The translations under genes were made by a program, and so were the position numbers. 64,000 nt of DNA, taken from positions 2,276,501 through 2,340,500 of the forward strand of contig NZ_CP078138.1 in NCBI RefSeq assembly GCF_019212185.1, given 5' to 3'. Positions within the stretch are counted from its first letter, which is position 1, and the number at the start of each line of letters is the position of its first letter. Under the pieces are notes generated by a model. That model saw nothing but the letters and a program-made list of their open reading frames with translations, searched no databases and had not been told where the DNA came from. This document shows, piece by piece, positions 51,657 to 61,434 of the stretch. Source of the stretch: Pseudomonas fluorescens. Its GTDB lineage: Bacteria > Pseudomonadota > Gammaproteobacteria > Pseudomonadales > Pseudomonadaceae.

Positions 51657-52046
51657 ATGTTCACCCCACTGCGTTTGTCCCTGATCGGTTTGCTCTCTTT
51701 CACCCTGGCCCAGGCCGTATCCGCGTCTGAGTGCGCCACCGACACCAGCCACGGTGCGCAGGTTTTTGCCGCCGAGTGCGGGGTCTGCCACGCGGTGAGC
51801 AAAGGCACCACGGGAATGATGGGGCCGAACCTGGCGGGAGTGTACGGGCGCAAGTCCGGCTCGCTGGCCGGCTTCAGTTATTCCCAGGCCATGCGCGACA
51901 AAGACGTGACCTGGCAAGCCGAGACCATCACCCAACTGATTACCCAGCCCCAGGCCTTCGTGCCGGGCACCTACATGCCCTACATGGGCCTGGCTTCGGC
52001 CGATGATCGTCAGGCGGTGGCGTGCTTCCTCAAGGAACAGCACTAA
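51657..52046 (+). CDS. Periplasmic class I c-type cytochrome
   Basis: 129 residues from ATG 51657 with a cleavable signal (ending VSASE). Haem motif CGVCH, MMGPNLAGVYGRKSG and a late axial Met in GTYMPYMGL mark a mitochondrial-like class I cytochrome c. It is 37 bases before the aldehyde dehydrogenase gene and behind a FeaR-type site, so it probably carries electrons from the TTQ amine dehydrogenase. Confidence 0.85.
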   Translation: MFTPLRLSLIGLLSFTLAQAVSASECATDTSHGAQVFAAECGVCHAVSKGTTGMMGPNLAGVYGRKSGSLAGFSYSQAMRDKDVTWQAETITQLITQPQAFVPGTYMPYMGLASADDRQAVACFLKEQH

Positions 52047-52083
52047 ACAGCCGGATTTCCCCCCTTCGAAATACAGGTGATTT

Positions 52084-53574
52084 ATGAGCAACGTTGAAAT
52101 CCTGCCCCAGGTAGCTGCCTTCCTCGCCCGCCAGCATGGCTGCTTCATCGATGGCCAATGGGTGTTGGCCGAGGGCGAACGCATTGCCGTGGTCAACCCG
52201 GCGACCGGTCAAACCCTGTGCGAAACCCTCGACGCGCCGCTGGAACTGGTGGAGCGTGCGGTGCAGTCTTCGCACAAGGCTTTCAAGTCAGCGGTGTGGT
52301 CGGGCCTGCGTCCGGCGGACCGTGAACGCATCCTGCTGAACTTCACTCGCCTGGTCGAAGCACACGCCGAGGAACTGGCGCAGCTGGAAACCCTGAGCCA
52401 GGGCAAGTCGATCAACATGGCCCGGGCGCTGGACCTCAACGCCACCGTGGAATTCATGCGCTACATGTCCGGCTGGGCGACCAAGATCGAGGGGCAGACC
52501 TTCGATGTGTCGATCCCGCTGCCGCCTGGCGCCAAATTCACTGCGTTCACCAAGCGTGAGCCGGTGGGTGTGGTGGTCGGTATCGTGCCGTGGAACTTCC
52601 CGCTGCTGATCGCCGCCTGGAAACTGATGCCGGCGCTGGCCACCGGTTGCACAGTGATCATCAAGCCGGCGATGGAAACCCCGCTGACCGCCATGCGTCT
52701 GGCCGAGCTGGCGCTGGAAGCGGGTATTCCGGCCGGCGTGTTCAACGTGGTCACCGGTGGCGGCGCCTCAGTCGGTGGCGTGCTGACCGCACACCCATTG
52801 GTCAGCAAGGTATCGTTCACCGGCTCGACGGCCGTGGGCAAAAGCGTCGGTGTCGCCTGCATGGCCAACATGACGCGCTTCTCCCTGGAGCTGGGCGGCA
52901 AGAACCCAATGATCGTGCTGGCCGACGCCAATATCGAAAAGGCCGTGCAGGGCGCGATCCTCGGCGGCCTGCTCAACAACGGTCAGGTCTGTGCAGCGGC
53001 CTCGCGCTTCTACGTGCACCGCTCGATTCACGATCAGTTCGTCGACGCCCTGGCGGCGGCGGTTGCAGCCATGCCGATTGGCGCCGGGATGAATGGCGAC
53101 GCGGCGATCAACCCGCTGGTGTCGCGCAAGCAGCAGCAAAGCGTACTCAAGCACATCGAACTGGCACGCAGCGAAGGTGCGCGGGTGGTGACTGGTGGTG
53201 AGTTGCTTGAAGGGGATGGCTTCTTCGTGCAGCCGACCATCCTCGCCGACATCGACCACAGCATGGCCGTGGCCCGAGAAGAAGTGTTCGGCCCGGTGCT
53301 CGGTGTGATGCCGTTCGACGACGAAGACGCGGTGATCGCGCTGGCCAACGACAATCGTTACGGCCTGGCCGCCAGCCTGTGGACCAACGACCTGGGCAAG
53401 GCGATGAACCTGGTGCCGCGTATCGAGGCCGGCACCGTGTGGGTCAATGCCCATGTGCTGCTCGACCCGGCCATGCCGTTCGGTGGCGTCAAGCAATCGG
53501 GCATGGGTCGCGAGTTCGGCCGTGCAGTGATCGAGGCCTACACCGAGCTCAAGTCGGTGTGCATCGCCCATTAA
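52084..53574 (+). CDS. feaB: FeaB-type phenylacetaldehyde/arylacetaldehyde dehydrogenase
   Basis: 496 residues, aldehyde dehydrogenase superfamily and closely similar to E. coli FeaB (for example LPPGAKFTAFTKREPVGVV). Catalytic Glu in LELGGKNPMIV, catalytic Cys in NNGQVCAAASRFYV, and NAD site FTGSTAVGKSVG. It oxidises arylacetaldehydes from aromatic amines to arylacetates in the cytosol; with indoleacetaldehyde it would feed indole-3-acetate to the Iac enzymes. Downstream of the cytochrome, under the FeaR-type site. Confidence 0.9.
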   Translation: MSNVEILPQVAAFLARQHGCFIDGQWVLAEGERIAVVNPATGQTLCETLDAPLELVERAVQSSHKAFKSAVWSGLRPADRERILLNFTRLVEAHAEELAQLETLSQGKSINMARALDLNATVEFMRYMSGWATKIEGQTFDVSIPLPPGAKFTAFTKREPVGVVVGIVPWNFPLLIAAWKLMPALATGCTVIIKPAMETPLTAMRLAELALEAGIPAGVFNVVTGGGASVGGVLTAHPLVSKVSFTGSTAVGKSVGVACMANMTRFSLELGGKNPMIVLADANIEKAVQGAILGGLLNNGQVCAAASRFYVHRSIHDQFVDALAAAVAAMPIGAGMNGDAAINPLVSRKQQQSVLKHIELARSEGARVVTGGELLEGDGFFVQPTILADIDHSMAVAREEVFGPVLGVMPFDDEDAVIALANDNRYGLAASLWTNDLGKAMNLVPRIEAGTVWVNAHVLLDPAMPFGGVKQSGMGREFGRAVIEAYTELKSVCIAH

Positions 53575-53595
53575 TGATGGCGCCTGCCGGGTAGA

Positions 53596-55971
53596 TTACC
53601 CGGCAGGTTTCGCCAGTTGAATCCCCGCCGCCCCCAGGCGCTTGAGAATTTCAAACAGCAACTGGCTCTTGATCGAGCCCACCGTGCGCGGGCTGGCGAC
53701 ATAGCCGGTGACGGTCAGGGTGATGCCTTCCGGCTTGAGCTGGCTGAAACGCACGTAGGGCGCCGGTTTCTCCAGAATGCTTTCGTGCTCGGTGTAGGCG
53801 TCATACAGCAGGTTTTGCACTTGCTCCGGGTCGATGTCCAACGGCAACAACAGTTCCAGACTGACCACCCCCTGGGCACTGCCGCCCAGGGTGACGTTGC
53901 GCAGGTTCTGCGAGATCAGCTGTGAATTGGGCACGATGACGATGGAGCGATCGGAGAGCTGGATTTCCGTAGCTCGGACGTTGATCCGACGGATGTCGCC
54001 CTCGACCCCGCTGATGCTGATCAAATCTCCCACCTTCACCGGGCGCTCGGTCAACAGGATCAGGCCGGAGATGAAGTTCTTGACGATCTCCTGCAGGCCG
54101 AAGCCGATACCTACCGACAGGGCGCTGACGATCCACGCCAGATTGGTCCACTGAATGCCCAGCGACGACAGCGTCAGCAGCACCACCAGGGCATAGCCGA
54201 GGTTGGCGAACAGAGTACTGAGGGAGGCGCACATGCCGGGGTCCATCTCGGTTTTTGGAAGGAACTCGTTGTCCAGCCAGCGGCGTAAGGTGCGGATCAG
54301 GTAAATGCCGATCACCAGGGTGAGGAACGCTCGCAGCAAGCTGTCCGGGACAATGTTCAGCTTGCGCAAACCCTCGCCACCGAGGATCGACAGGGTGTTG
54401 CTCACCAGTTGCCCGAGGGTGGTACCGACGCCACCGACGAACAGTGCTATCACCGCAATCAGCAGCAGGACTGCACGACCGCCGCCGGACAACACCGTGC
54501 AGATTTGCTCCAGGCGCGGATTGCCGATGCCGAGTACTTGCTTGAGGGTCTTTCCCGCCGAGTTTTTCGGGGAGAACACATATTCGCAAGTGTCGACGTG
54601 CAGTTGCGTCAGCAGATAAAAACCGGCGGAGATGATGAACACCCAGACCAGCTCGTAAGTGATAAACCGGGCCATCGTCACGTAGCCGATCAACAAGGCC
54701 AGCAGTGACACGACCACGGCGATGCCGGTGAAGGTGTAGATCAGTCCGGCGAAGGTGGTCACGCTCTCTGCCGCCACCCCAGCCAGCGCCTGCGCCCGGC
54801 GTACTTTGCTGACCTTCAGCAGCAGTGAGCCGATCACCAGCGCCACCACCAGAGAAACGATGCCTCGACCGAACGTCACCACGTCGCCACTCATGCCGGT
54901 CACATTGCTCATTTGCACCAGAGTGACCAGCACCAACAGCACGCCGGCAAGCACTCGGGCGTAGGGGGCCATGGCCAGTGCGACTTCATCGGAGATGTCG
55001 GGCAAGCGCCATGACGGGTGTTTGATTGACAGCAGTGCCCGGCTCAATCCGGTGATCAGCACACAGGTGTAGGCGAGTTTTTCCAGGTACTGAGTCAGCT
55101 CCGCTATTTGCGGCGGGTAGGGCACCTGGCGCGTGGCGGCGTAGTGCAACAGTTGCAGGGCGGCACTGGCGGTGAGGAGAGTCGCCAGTACCGAGGCCAG
55201 GGCCAGGGAGCTACGGCGCAAGCGGCCTTCGGGCATCCGGTAAATGCACAGCCATGCCAATCCGCGCCCGGCCAGTCTGCGCCCCAGGGTCCAGACGGCC
55301 AGTGCCAGCGCCAGTAAAGTCAGGGTCAGCAGGCGCTGGCCGGGTTGCCAGACGGCCGCGTGAGTGATTCCAAGTTGCTGCATGAGGGTGACGAAGCGTT
55401 CGTAGTCACTGGCTGGAAAGTCGAATAACGGCGCCCAGAACCCCGGATTGAGAATGCTGCTGGTCTGCTGCGTGACCTCGACTTCCAGCAGGCTGCGGCG
55501 GATGCCGGCGATTTGCGGAATCAACTCGGCGGCACTTTTTCTCAGCACGTCGAGGGTTTTCAGGTTGTTGTCGATCTTGTCCTTCTGCTCGCCCAGGGAA
55601 TCACGTTGTGTGCTGATGGCGGAGGTCAGGGTCGGGTTTTCGTCCAGGGGCACCGGTCCCAGCACGTTGAGTTGAGCTTGCAATTGGGCCTGCGCCGGCA
55701 GCAGCGTAGTGGTCAGGCGGTCGATGTCCTGGATCAGGGTTTGAGCCTGGTCTTGCGCGCTTTCCAGCTGGGTGTAGTTGTTGGCCTGGGACACCTGCTG
55801 CTTGAGGCTGTTGAGCTGGCTCTGCAGGGTTTGCAGGTCGGCCTCGGGCAGGCTGGCGGTGGAAATGACCGAGGTCAGGGTATCGGACATCGGCGCCGCC
55901 GACAGCCCGGTGACATTCCCCGCCATGAGCGTGAAGGTGATGTAAATCAGCAACTTCATGGCATTGCGCAT
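53596..55971 (-). CDS. MscS-family mechanosensitive channel with DUF3772 N-terminal domain
   Basis: 791 residues. A signal peptide is followed by a periplasmic coiled-coil region (LQTLQSQLNSLKQQVSQ) typical of DUF3772, then about eleven membrane helices. The MscS pore helix and beta domain are clear: SALSVGIGFGLQEIVKNFISGLILL and RPVKVGDLISISGVEGDIRRINVRATEI. ATG 55971 and 55959 are both possible starts. It would release solutes on osmotic downshock. Confidence 0.88.
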   Translation of the reverse strand: MRNAMKLLIYITFTLMAGNVTGLSAAPMSDTLTSVISTASLPEADLQTLQSQLNSLKQQVSQANNYTQLESAQDQAQTLIQDIDRLTTTLLPAQAQLQAQLNVLGPVPLDENPTLTSAISTQRDSLGEQKDKIDNNLKTLDVLRKSAAELIPQIAGIRRSLLEVEVTQQTSSILNPGFWAPLFDFPASDYERFVTLMQQLGITHAAVWQPGQRLLTLTLLALALAVWTLGRRLAGRGLAWLCIYRMPEGRLRRSSLALASVLATLLTASAALQLLHYAATRQVPYPPQIAELTQYLEKLAYTCVLITGLSRALLSIKHPSWRLPDISDEVALAMAPYARVLAGVLLVLVTLVQMSNVTGMSGDVVTFGRGIVSLVVALVIGSLLLKVSKVRRAQALAGVAAESVTTFAGLIYTFTGIAVVVSLLALLIGYVTMARFITYELVWVFIISAGFYLLTQLHVDTCEYVFSPKNSAGKTLKQVLGIGNPRLEQICTVLSGGGRAVLLLIAVIALFVGGVGTTLGQLVSNTLSILGGEGLRKLNIVPDSLLRAFLTLVIGIYLIRTLRRWLDNEFLPKTEMDPGMCASLSTLFANLGYALVVLLTLSSLGIQWTNLAWIVSALSVGIGFGLQEIVKNFISGLILLTERPVKVGDLISISGVEGDIRRINVRATEIQLSDRSIVIVPNSQLISQNLRNVTLGGSAQGVVSLELLLPLDIDPEQVQNLLYDAYTEHESILEKPAPYVRFSQLKPEGITLTVTGYVASPRTVGSIKSQLLFEILKRLGAAGIQLAKPAG

Positions 55972-56155
55972 GGGCGTGCTCGACTGATTGTGGCGGCATC
56001 TGGCTAATCAGGTTAGGCCATGGCGCACGTCATCGAGGGATTTTTGCCGGGTAGAGCTGGTCTGAAGTTCACAAGGCCGATTTGCGGTGTGAGCTAGCAG
56101 TAGATTCACCGCATCGCCGCGATGGGGGCCGCCCGCAACACTGCATCAACTTCTA

Positions 56156-56223
56156 TCGCGGGCAAGCCCGCTCCCACAGAGGCAGAACCCGCGATGTACG
56201 CGCAAACTGTGGGGGCGGGCTCC
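56156..56223. repeat. REP-like palindromes
   Basis: GCGGGCAAGCCCGCTCCCAC near 56158 and TGTGGGGGCGGGCTCC near 56208 are a facing pair of REP-type units between the channel gene and the next hypothetical gene. Confidence 0.7.
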
Positions 56224-56229
56224 TGCAAT

Positions 56230-57282
56230 TCAGATACCTGCCGGTACTGCTTGAGGGGCGACGGCCGGCTGCGCAACCGCTGCCGCTGTGGCCCGCGCGC
56301 TGTGCTTGCGCTCTGCTTCCTGGTAAAGACGGTTGAGTTCATCCCGGCCCTTGTTGATCAGCGCCCGGTGCAACGGCTCTACGCTGCGGACCACATACTG
56401 GTGCATGACAACCAGACTGAGGAACAACACGATGATCGCAGTCAGGTAAGCGCTGCCTTGGGCGCCGCTCTGCCAGAACTGTGAGAACGCGTAAATGGTC
56501 AGGAGGTAGGCGATGCAACCACCGTAAGTGAACACCGCTTCAATCCTGTTGCTGCCCGGGACGATCGCTTTGACATACAGGCCTTCACCACCTTTCATGC
56601 GAAATTTCCCCCACCAGGACAGCGGGGACACCAGTGCGAACAGGGGAAAACATACCCAGCCCAACAACACCATGGCGGTGGCCATGACGATCGAAACCAG
56701 GATGTTGGTGTTCGCTGGTGGAACCGAGAAAACCTGGTTGGTCGAGAAGTTGATGTCGAGCAGACTGCGGCCCTTGTAGCTCATCGTCCCGAGGATGTGA
56801 CCGGGGCGCGCTTGCAGGCTGCCGCTGCCGGAGTAATTGACGTCGACCTCATTGTTCAAGTCATGCAGCCAGGTGTTGTGAGTGACTACCAGTTCGTGTG
56901 AGGTCTGGGTATCCAGATGGCCGAACGCATTTTGCGTCACGCGGGTGTCGGAGAACACGGTGCTGGATGTTCGTGTGTCCAGAACACGACCCACCAGCAG
57001 ATACATATCGGACGGGTCGTCGCGACCGAACAGTTCGGTCTTGAGGCTGCCGTTACGCTTGAAGATTGCGTAGGAAACACCACCGGCAATCGCTGCGACG
57101 ATGACGATCTGAAAGAAAGAAGGAAGGATGAAGTAGGAAATGGAATCCAGCAGGCCGAAGTCCGATTGGTACTTGATGCCAATCATCAGCAACGCAGCAA
57201 CACCGGCGAATCCGAGTGGGGAACGGCGCTTGTAGGCCTGGAAGGCCCCTGCGGCGCACAGCAGAAATATCAGAAAACTCAC
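56230..57282 (-). CDS. Membrane protein of unknown function
   Basis: 350 residues with GTG start at 57282. Two to three helices lie within the first 75 residues, then a soluble beta-rich part of about 110 residues (DDPSDMYLLVGRVLDTRTSS to SLLDINFSTNQVF), then four helices and an Ala-rich tail. No family recognised. Confidence 0.7.
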   Translation of the reverse strand: MSFLIFLLCAAGAFQAYKRRSPLGFAGVAALLMIGIKYQSDFGLLDSISYFILPSFFQIVIVAAIAGGVSYAIFKRNGSLKTELFGRDDPSDMYLLVGRVLDTRTSSTVFSDTRVTQNAFGHLDTQTSHELVVTHNTWLHDLNNEVDVNYSGSGSLQARPGHILGTMSYKGRSLLDINFSTNQVFSVPPANTNILVSIVMATAMVLLGWVCFPLFALVSPLSWWGKFRMKGGEGLYVKAIVPGSNRIEAVFTYGGCIAYLLTIYAFSQFWQSGAQGSAYLTAIIVLFLSLVVMHQYVVRSVEPLHRALINKGRDELNRLYQEAERKHSARATAAAVAQPAVAPQAVPAGI

Positions 57283-57472
57283 TTGTCAGCCTCGCAATCA
57301 TGGGAAATTACAACAAGGTCAGCCTTGACCTCGCGCATAAGATAACCATCCATTGCACATCCGGCTATATCAAAGTGCCACTATTCAAAATCTATTTAAA
57401 TCAAAGACTAACGAATACGAAGGATTATTTTCCTGGCGCGCGGTGCGGCAACGCACGATCCACTTGAACCTT

Positions 57473-57508
57473 CCGCTGCCGCTGCCGCTGCCGCTGCCGC
57501 TGCCGCTG
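57473..57508. repeat. Hexanucleotide tandem repeat, six copies of CCGCTG
   Basis: Six perfect CCGCTG units in a row, 34 bases before the start of a 96-residue gene. It lies in the 5' region rather than in a proven coding sequence. Copy-number change could alter spacing or mRNA folding there. Confidence 0.9.
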
Positions 57509-57542
57509 CACCTCTACCGGGATATACCTATCGGAGAGCGTC

Positions 57543-57833
57543 ATGAGCAGTGCAGAAAGAGAAAGCGCGCTGGAGGCCTGTCGTCAGTTGTTTGTGTCAC
57601 CACAGGTACAGTTCGATGCCGCAGCGCAAAACGAGGAATTACTGCGCATGGCAGACAAATGCCAGCGCAGCGGGTTGATCAGCGTGGGCGAAAGGAACGA
57701 GCTGATTGTCGAAGCAACCCGGCATTACGCGAACGCGGTGGAAGCCATGGCCATGGATGGTGAGTCGTATGCGGATTCGGCGCGCTACGTCGTGTCGGCG
57801 CGAGTGCTTGAGAGCGGGCTGTTCTGCAGGTAG
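57543..57833 (+). CDS. Small helical hypothetical protein (96 aa)
   Basis: 96 residues from ATG 57543 with GGAGAG upstream. Predicted mostly helical and soluble (MSSAERESALEACRQLFVS; LISVGERNELIVEATRHYANAV). No membrane segment or signal. I recognise no family. Confidence 0.7.
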   Translation: MSSAERESALEACRQLFVSPQVQFDAAAQNEELLRMADKCQRSGLISVGERNELIVEATRHYANAVEAMAMDGESYADSARYVVSARVLESGLFCR

Positions 57834-57999
57834 CAGTTCACGGGTTTTGCTCCCGATTCCCGAGGCTGATCTGTCTGGGTGTCATGGCGTGGCTTGAGCC
57901 GGTATTTCGCGTGCCATTACCATGATTGCGGCGTAACCAGTATGGACGATAGGATCCGCACCGACGAAACCGTCATTTTCCAGGGAAGAAGGAGTATTC

Positions 58000-58251
58000 A
58001 TGGGCTTTTCAACGGAAGAAAAACAGCAGTTGTTGAGCGTCAAGGGCGTTGGCCCGACTGTGGTCAGCAGACTGGAACAGATGGGCTTCGCCACCCTCGC
58101 GCAACTCGCCGAGGCCAACGCGCTGGACATCGTGACCCAGGCCTCGGCGATCGTCGGCTCGACCTGCTGGAAGAACAGCCCCCAGGCCAGGGCCGCAATT
58201 CAGGCAGCGATTGCCAAGGCCCGTGAAGTCGTGAGCAACCCGGCTCTATAG
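58000..58251 (+). CDS. Small helix-hairpin-helix protein
   Basis: 83 residues. Helix-hairpin-helix motif LLSVKGVGPTVVSRLEQMGF at residues 11-30, the non-specific DNA-binding hairpin found in repair proteins, followed by a helical tail. AGAAGGAG precedes the ATG. The end overlaps the convergent gltS stop by 6 bases. Possible DNA-binding role. Confidence 0.8.
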   Translation: MGFSTEEKQQLLSVKGVGPTVVSRLEQMGFATLAQLAEANALDIVTQASAIVGSTCWKNSPQARAAIQAAIAKAREVVSNPAL

Positions 58252-59460
58252 CCCGCTGAACATGCCGATGATCACGGCATTCACCAGGTCAATGAAGAAA
58301 CCGCACACCAGCGGCACGATCAGGAAGGCCTGGTGTGCCGCGCCGTACTTCTGCGTGACGGTGGTCATGTTGACGATGGCTGTGGCGGTAGAGCCCAGGG
58401 TAATCCCGCCAAAGCCTGAGGCGATCACGCTGGCTTCATAATCTCGGCCCATGCAGCGGAACACTACGAAGTAGGTGTAGAGCACCGTCAGCAACACTTG
58501 CAGGGTCAGGGTGCTGAGGATGAACAGCAGTGCGCCGCTGAGTTGCCACAGTTGCAGCCCCATCAGCGCCATGGTCAGGAACATCCCCAGGCAGATATCG
58601 GAGATCAGCGCCAGGCCGAGGCTGGCGCCGCTCCAGGTTTTCAGGCGCTGCTCACCGACCACGGCAAGCACGATGTGGTGAATGACAATGCCGGCGAACA
58701 GGCAACTGACGAACTTCGGCAGGGTGATCCCGGCATCCACCAGCAGCAGGTTGAGCCCGTAACCGAGCATCAGTGTCAGGTTGAGCCACATCCACGCCCA
58801 GAGCACGTCGTAATAGTCCAGCGCCTTGCCCGGTTGCTGTTCCATCTTGCCGACTTCCAGCGCCGTATCCATGGACCCCGTCAGTTGATGACGGCGGATC
58901 AGTTGGTTGGCGATCGGGCCGCCGATCACGCACGCGGCAATCAGGCCGACTGTATTACTGGCAATCCCCAATTCATGGGCATTGCTGATCCCAAGTTTTT
59001 CCACGAACAGCGGTGCCCAGGCCAGCGCCGTCCCGACCCCACCGGTCAGGGAGATCGAGCCGACCATCAGGCCAGCCTTCGGGTCCAGTCCGAATGCCTC
59101 GGCCATGCCCATGCCCAGGGAGTTTTGCAGGACGATGAAGACGCTGGCGAGCAATAGCAGGATCAGCAGCGGACGACCGCCCTTGATCAGTTGGCGTACA
59201 TCCGATTTCAGGCCGATACCGGCAAAGAAGTACAGCAACAGGATGTCGCGAACCTGCAGGTCGAACTCGACCTGGATATTCAGCCCGAAATACAGGATGG
59301 ACGTCACCGCGGCACAGACAAAACCACCGACTACCGATTCGGGAATGCAGTACTGGCGTAGAACGGTGATGCGCTGGACCAGGGTCTTGCCGAGGAACAG
59401 CAGGAGAATGGCGAGGGTAAAGCTGACGAGACCGTGAACCTGGAAAAGCTGGGAGGTCAT
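58246..59460 (-). CDS. gltS: Sodium/glutamate symporter
   Basis: 404 residues with about ten to twelve membrane helices as an inverted duplication. Family marks include GSISLTGGVGTALAWAPLF in the first half and ASGFGGITLGSTATAIVNMTTVTQKYG in the second, where the substrate and sodium sites lie. It imports glutamate with sodium. Monocistronic. Confidence 0.92.
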   Translation of the reverse strand: MTSQLFQVHGLVSFTLAILLLFLGKTLVQRITVLRQYCIPESVVGGFVCAAVTSILYFGLNIQVEFDLQVRDILLLYFFAGIGLKSDVRQLIKGGRPLLILLLLASVFIVLQNSLGMGMAEAFGLDPKAGLMVGSISLTGGVGTALAWAPLFVEKLGISNAHELGIASNTVGLIAACVIGGPIANQLIRRHQLTGSMDTALEVGKMEQQPGKALDYYDVLWAWMWLNLTLMLGYGLNLLLVDAGITLPKFVSCLFAGIVIHHIVLAVVGEQRLKTWSGASLGLALISDICLGMFLTMALMGLQLWQLSGALLFILSTLTLQVLLTVLYTYFVVFRCMGRDYEASVIASGFGGITLGSTATAIVNMTTVTQKYGAAHQAFLIVPLVCGFFIDLVNAVIIGMFSGL

Positions 59461-59602
59461 CAGGGCCTTCCTTGAATATCAAACAGGCATTATCAGGATT
59501 GGGCCATCCAGAGTTCAGACATAAGTCAATGAATGGTGAGTCGAGCATAGCAGCCGGATCGACGGGCTCCAGCTGCCGGCACTCGCTGACGAGCCCTTGT
59601 GC

Positions 59603-60064
59603 TCAGTCCCGGCAACGTTGCGCGATAGTGCGCAGCATGCGCCGGCGAATCATCCCGCTGACAGGGCGGATCAGGTACCAGTAAGGCCTGAAGCTGCGCA
59701 GCGCAGTGGCGTCGAGACAGTTTACGCGGGTCTGCGTGGTGACTCGGGTCAGGCCTGAATCCAGCGGCTCGCAGGCAAAACCTACCACCAGCTTGACACT
59801 GCCAGGCTCCGCAAAGGCGGCGAACGCCCGAGCGTCGGCGATCACCGATTGGCCAAAATCAGCCTGCCACAGCTTGCCTGCCAAACCGTATGCCACGCCC
59901 CGGTCAGCGACCTGTTCGAGCAGGGTGAAGTTGTCCATGCCAAATGCCGCAGCGGGCGGTCTATCGGCCTTGCCCATCAAGCGCATGGGCAATTCGCGCA
60001 GCGTGATTGCGGCCCTGAAAAATCGCTCGTCTTCGGGGCGGTAAGCCAGTACCTGGGCCATCAC
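59603..60064 (-). CDS. Hypothetical protein, start codon unclear
   Basis: 153 residues from GTG 60064, but the frame is open and protein-like for about 30 codons further upstream (to about 60160: LNDIHLPDYQFSETHSLDIK) with no ATG, GTG or TTG. Either a rare start (ATC, ATT or CTG) is used, or a frameshift separates the real start. The composition (FFRAAITLRELPMRLMG; KLVVGFACEPLDSGLTRVTTQTRV) suggests an SRPBCC-like cavity protein; that is a guess. Confidence 0.6.
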   Translation of the reverse strand: MMAQVLAYRPEDERFFRAAITLRELPMRLMGKADRPPAAAFGMDNFTLLEQVADRGVAYGLAGKLWQADFGQSVIADARAFAAFAEPGSVKLVVGFACEPLDSGLTRVTTQTRVNCLDATALRSFRPYWYLIRPVSGMIRRRMLRTIAQRCRD

Positions 60065-60413
60065 CCTGGCCGGTTCGGCTTTTATATCCAGTGAATGGGT
60101 TTCACTGAACTGGTAGTCCGGCAGGTGAATATCGTTGAGTCGGATCCTTGCTGTTCCTCATGGCTGAGGGGGCAACCATACACCAGGCGGGGGAGATCCT
60201 CACAGACGGACCTTGCGGCTCATGATTCGCTGATCTACATCACCCGTGAGCGTCCGCTGGTCTTCTACACTCTTTCCCGGGAAGTGACCTGTGCGCCAGA
60301 GCCGGCGCGGTCCGGGCGCTCGCACGATCGCACAACGAAATGTGTTTTTGACACTAGACTCAGATGACATTTTTCCGCCCTGGAAATGACTCTTTAATGG
60401 TGAGGCCCTGGAT

Positions 60414-61235
60414 ATGGCAAAAGACAGTAAAAAAGCTTCAAAAGCGAAATCTGTTGAACCCGAGAAGCTGAAGAACAAGCAGTACCTCGAAGAGCTGCAC
60501 CACCTGCATGTCGAACTGGTGAAGTTGCAGGAATGGGTCAAAGCCAAGGGCGTCAAAGTCTGTGTGGTCTTCGAGGGGCGCGATGGCGCCGGCAAAGGCG
60601 GAACCATCAAGGCGCTGACCGAACGAGTCAGCCCGCGAGTGTTTCGCGTGGTCGCCCTGCCAGCCCCGACCGAGCGCGAAAAGAGTCAGATGTACATGCA
60701 ACGTTACCTGGCGCACATGCCGGCGTCGGGCGAGGTGGTGATCTTCGATCGCAGTTGGTACAACCGGGCGGGCGTCGAGCGGGTGATGGGCTTCTGCAAG
60801 AAAGAGCAGGTGGAACGTTTTCTCGAACTGGCACCGATGTTTGAGCGCACCATCGTCGAATCAGGGGTGATCCTGCTCAAGTACTGGCTGGAAGTTAGCG
60901 AAGAGGAACAGACCCGACGCCTCGCTTCGCGTATTACTGACGGTCGCAAGATCTGGAAGCTCACCGACATGGACCTCAAGTCCTACAGCCGTTGGTATGA
61001 CTACTCGCGCGCCCGTGACGATATGTTTATGGCGACCGACACCGAGCATGCCCCGTGGCGGGTAGCCGACTCCAACGACAAGCGCAGGGCGCGCCTGAAC
61101 ATCATCACCGACCTGCTCAGTCGCATCCCGTATAAGGAAGTGCCGCGTGAGAAGGTGGCCTTGCCAAAGCGGCAGAAGCCCGCGGGCTATCGCCAGCCGG
61201 ATTATCCGATCAATCGCGTTGCCGAGAAGTTCTGA
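60414..61235 (+). CDS. ppk2: Polyphosphate kinase 2
   Basis: 273 residues, single-domain PPK2. Walker A is FEGRDGAGKGGTIKAL, lid Arg residues follow in EREKSQMYMQRYLAHMP, and Walker B is VIFDRSWYNRAGVERVMG. It transfers phosphate between polyphosphate and nucleotides. A basic N-terminus of about 20 residues precedes the domain. Ended by a strong terminator. Confidence 0.92.
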   Translation: MAKDSKKASKAKSVEPEKLKNKQYLEELHHLHVELVKLQEWVKAKGVKVCVVFEGRDGAGKGGTIKALTERVSPRVFRVVALPAPTEREKSQMYMQRYLAHMPASGEVVIFDRSWYNRAGVERVMGFCKKEQVERFLELAPMFERTIVESGVILLKYWLEVSEEEQTRRLASRITDGRKIWKLTDMDLKSYSRWYDYSRARDDMFMATDTEHAPWRVADSNDKRRARLNIITDLLSRIPYKEVPREKVALPKRQKPAGYRQPDYPINRVAEKF

Positions 61236-61255
61236 GGCTCGGGCGCCACACATTG

Positions 61256-61289
61256 AGGCCGGATGACGGTTATCGTCATCCGGCCTTTT
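61256..61289 (+). terminator. Terminator of ppk2
   Basis: Perfect 13-base arms AGGCCGGATGACG / CGTCATCCGGCCT, 5-base loop and TTTT, 21 bases after the ppk2 stop. Confidence 0.92.
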
Positions 61290-61434
61290 GCATTTGGCAG
61301 GCTCACCCCACCTGTAAATCGCGAGTGCCGCGATAAACCGCTCCATGCATCTGGCATCAACCTTGCTCCATCCCTGTAGCGACTCATGTTGACCCTGCAA
61401 CTGAAGGGCAGACGGCTGATCCAGGAGGTGTTAA

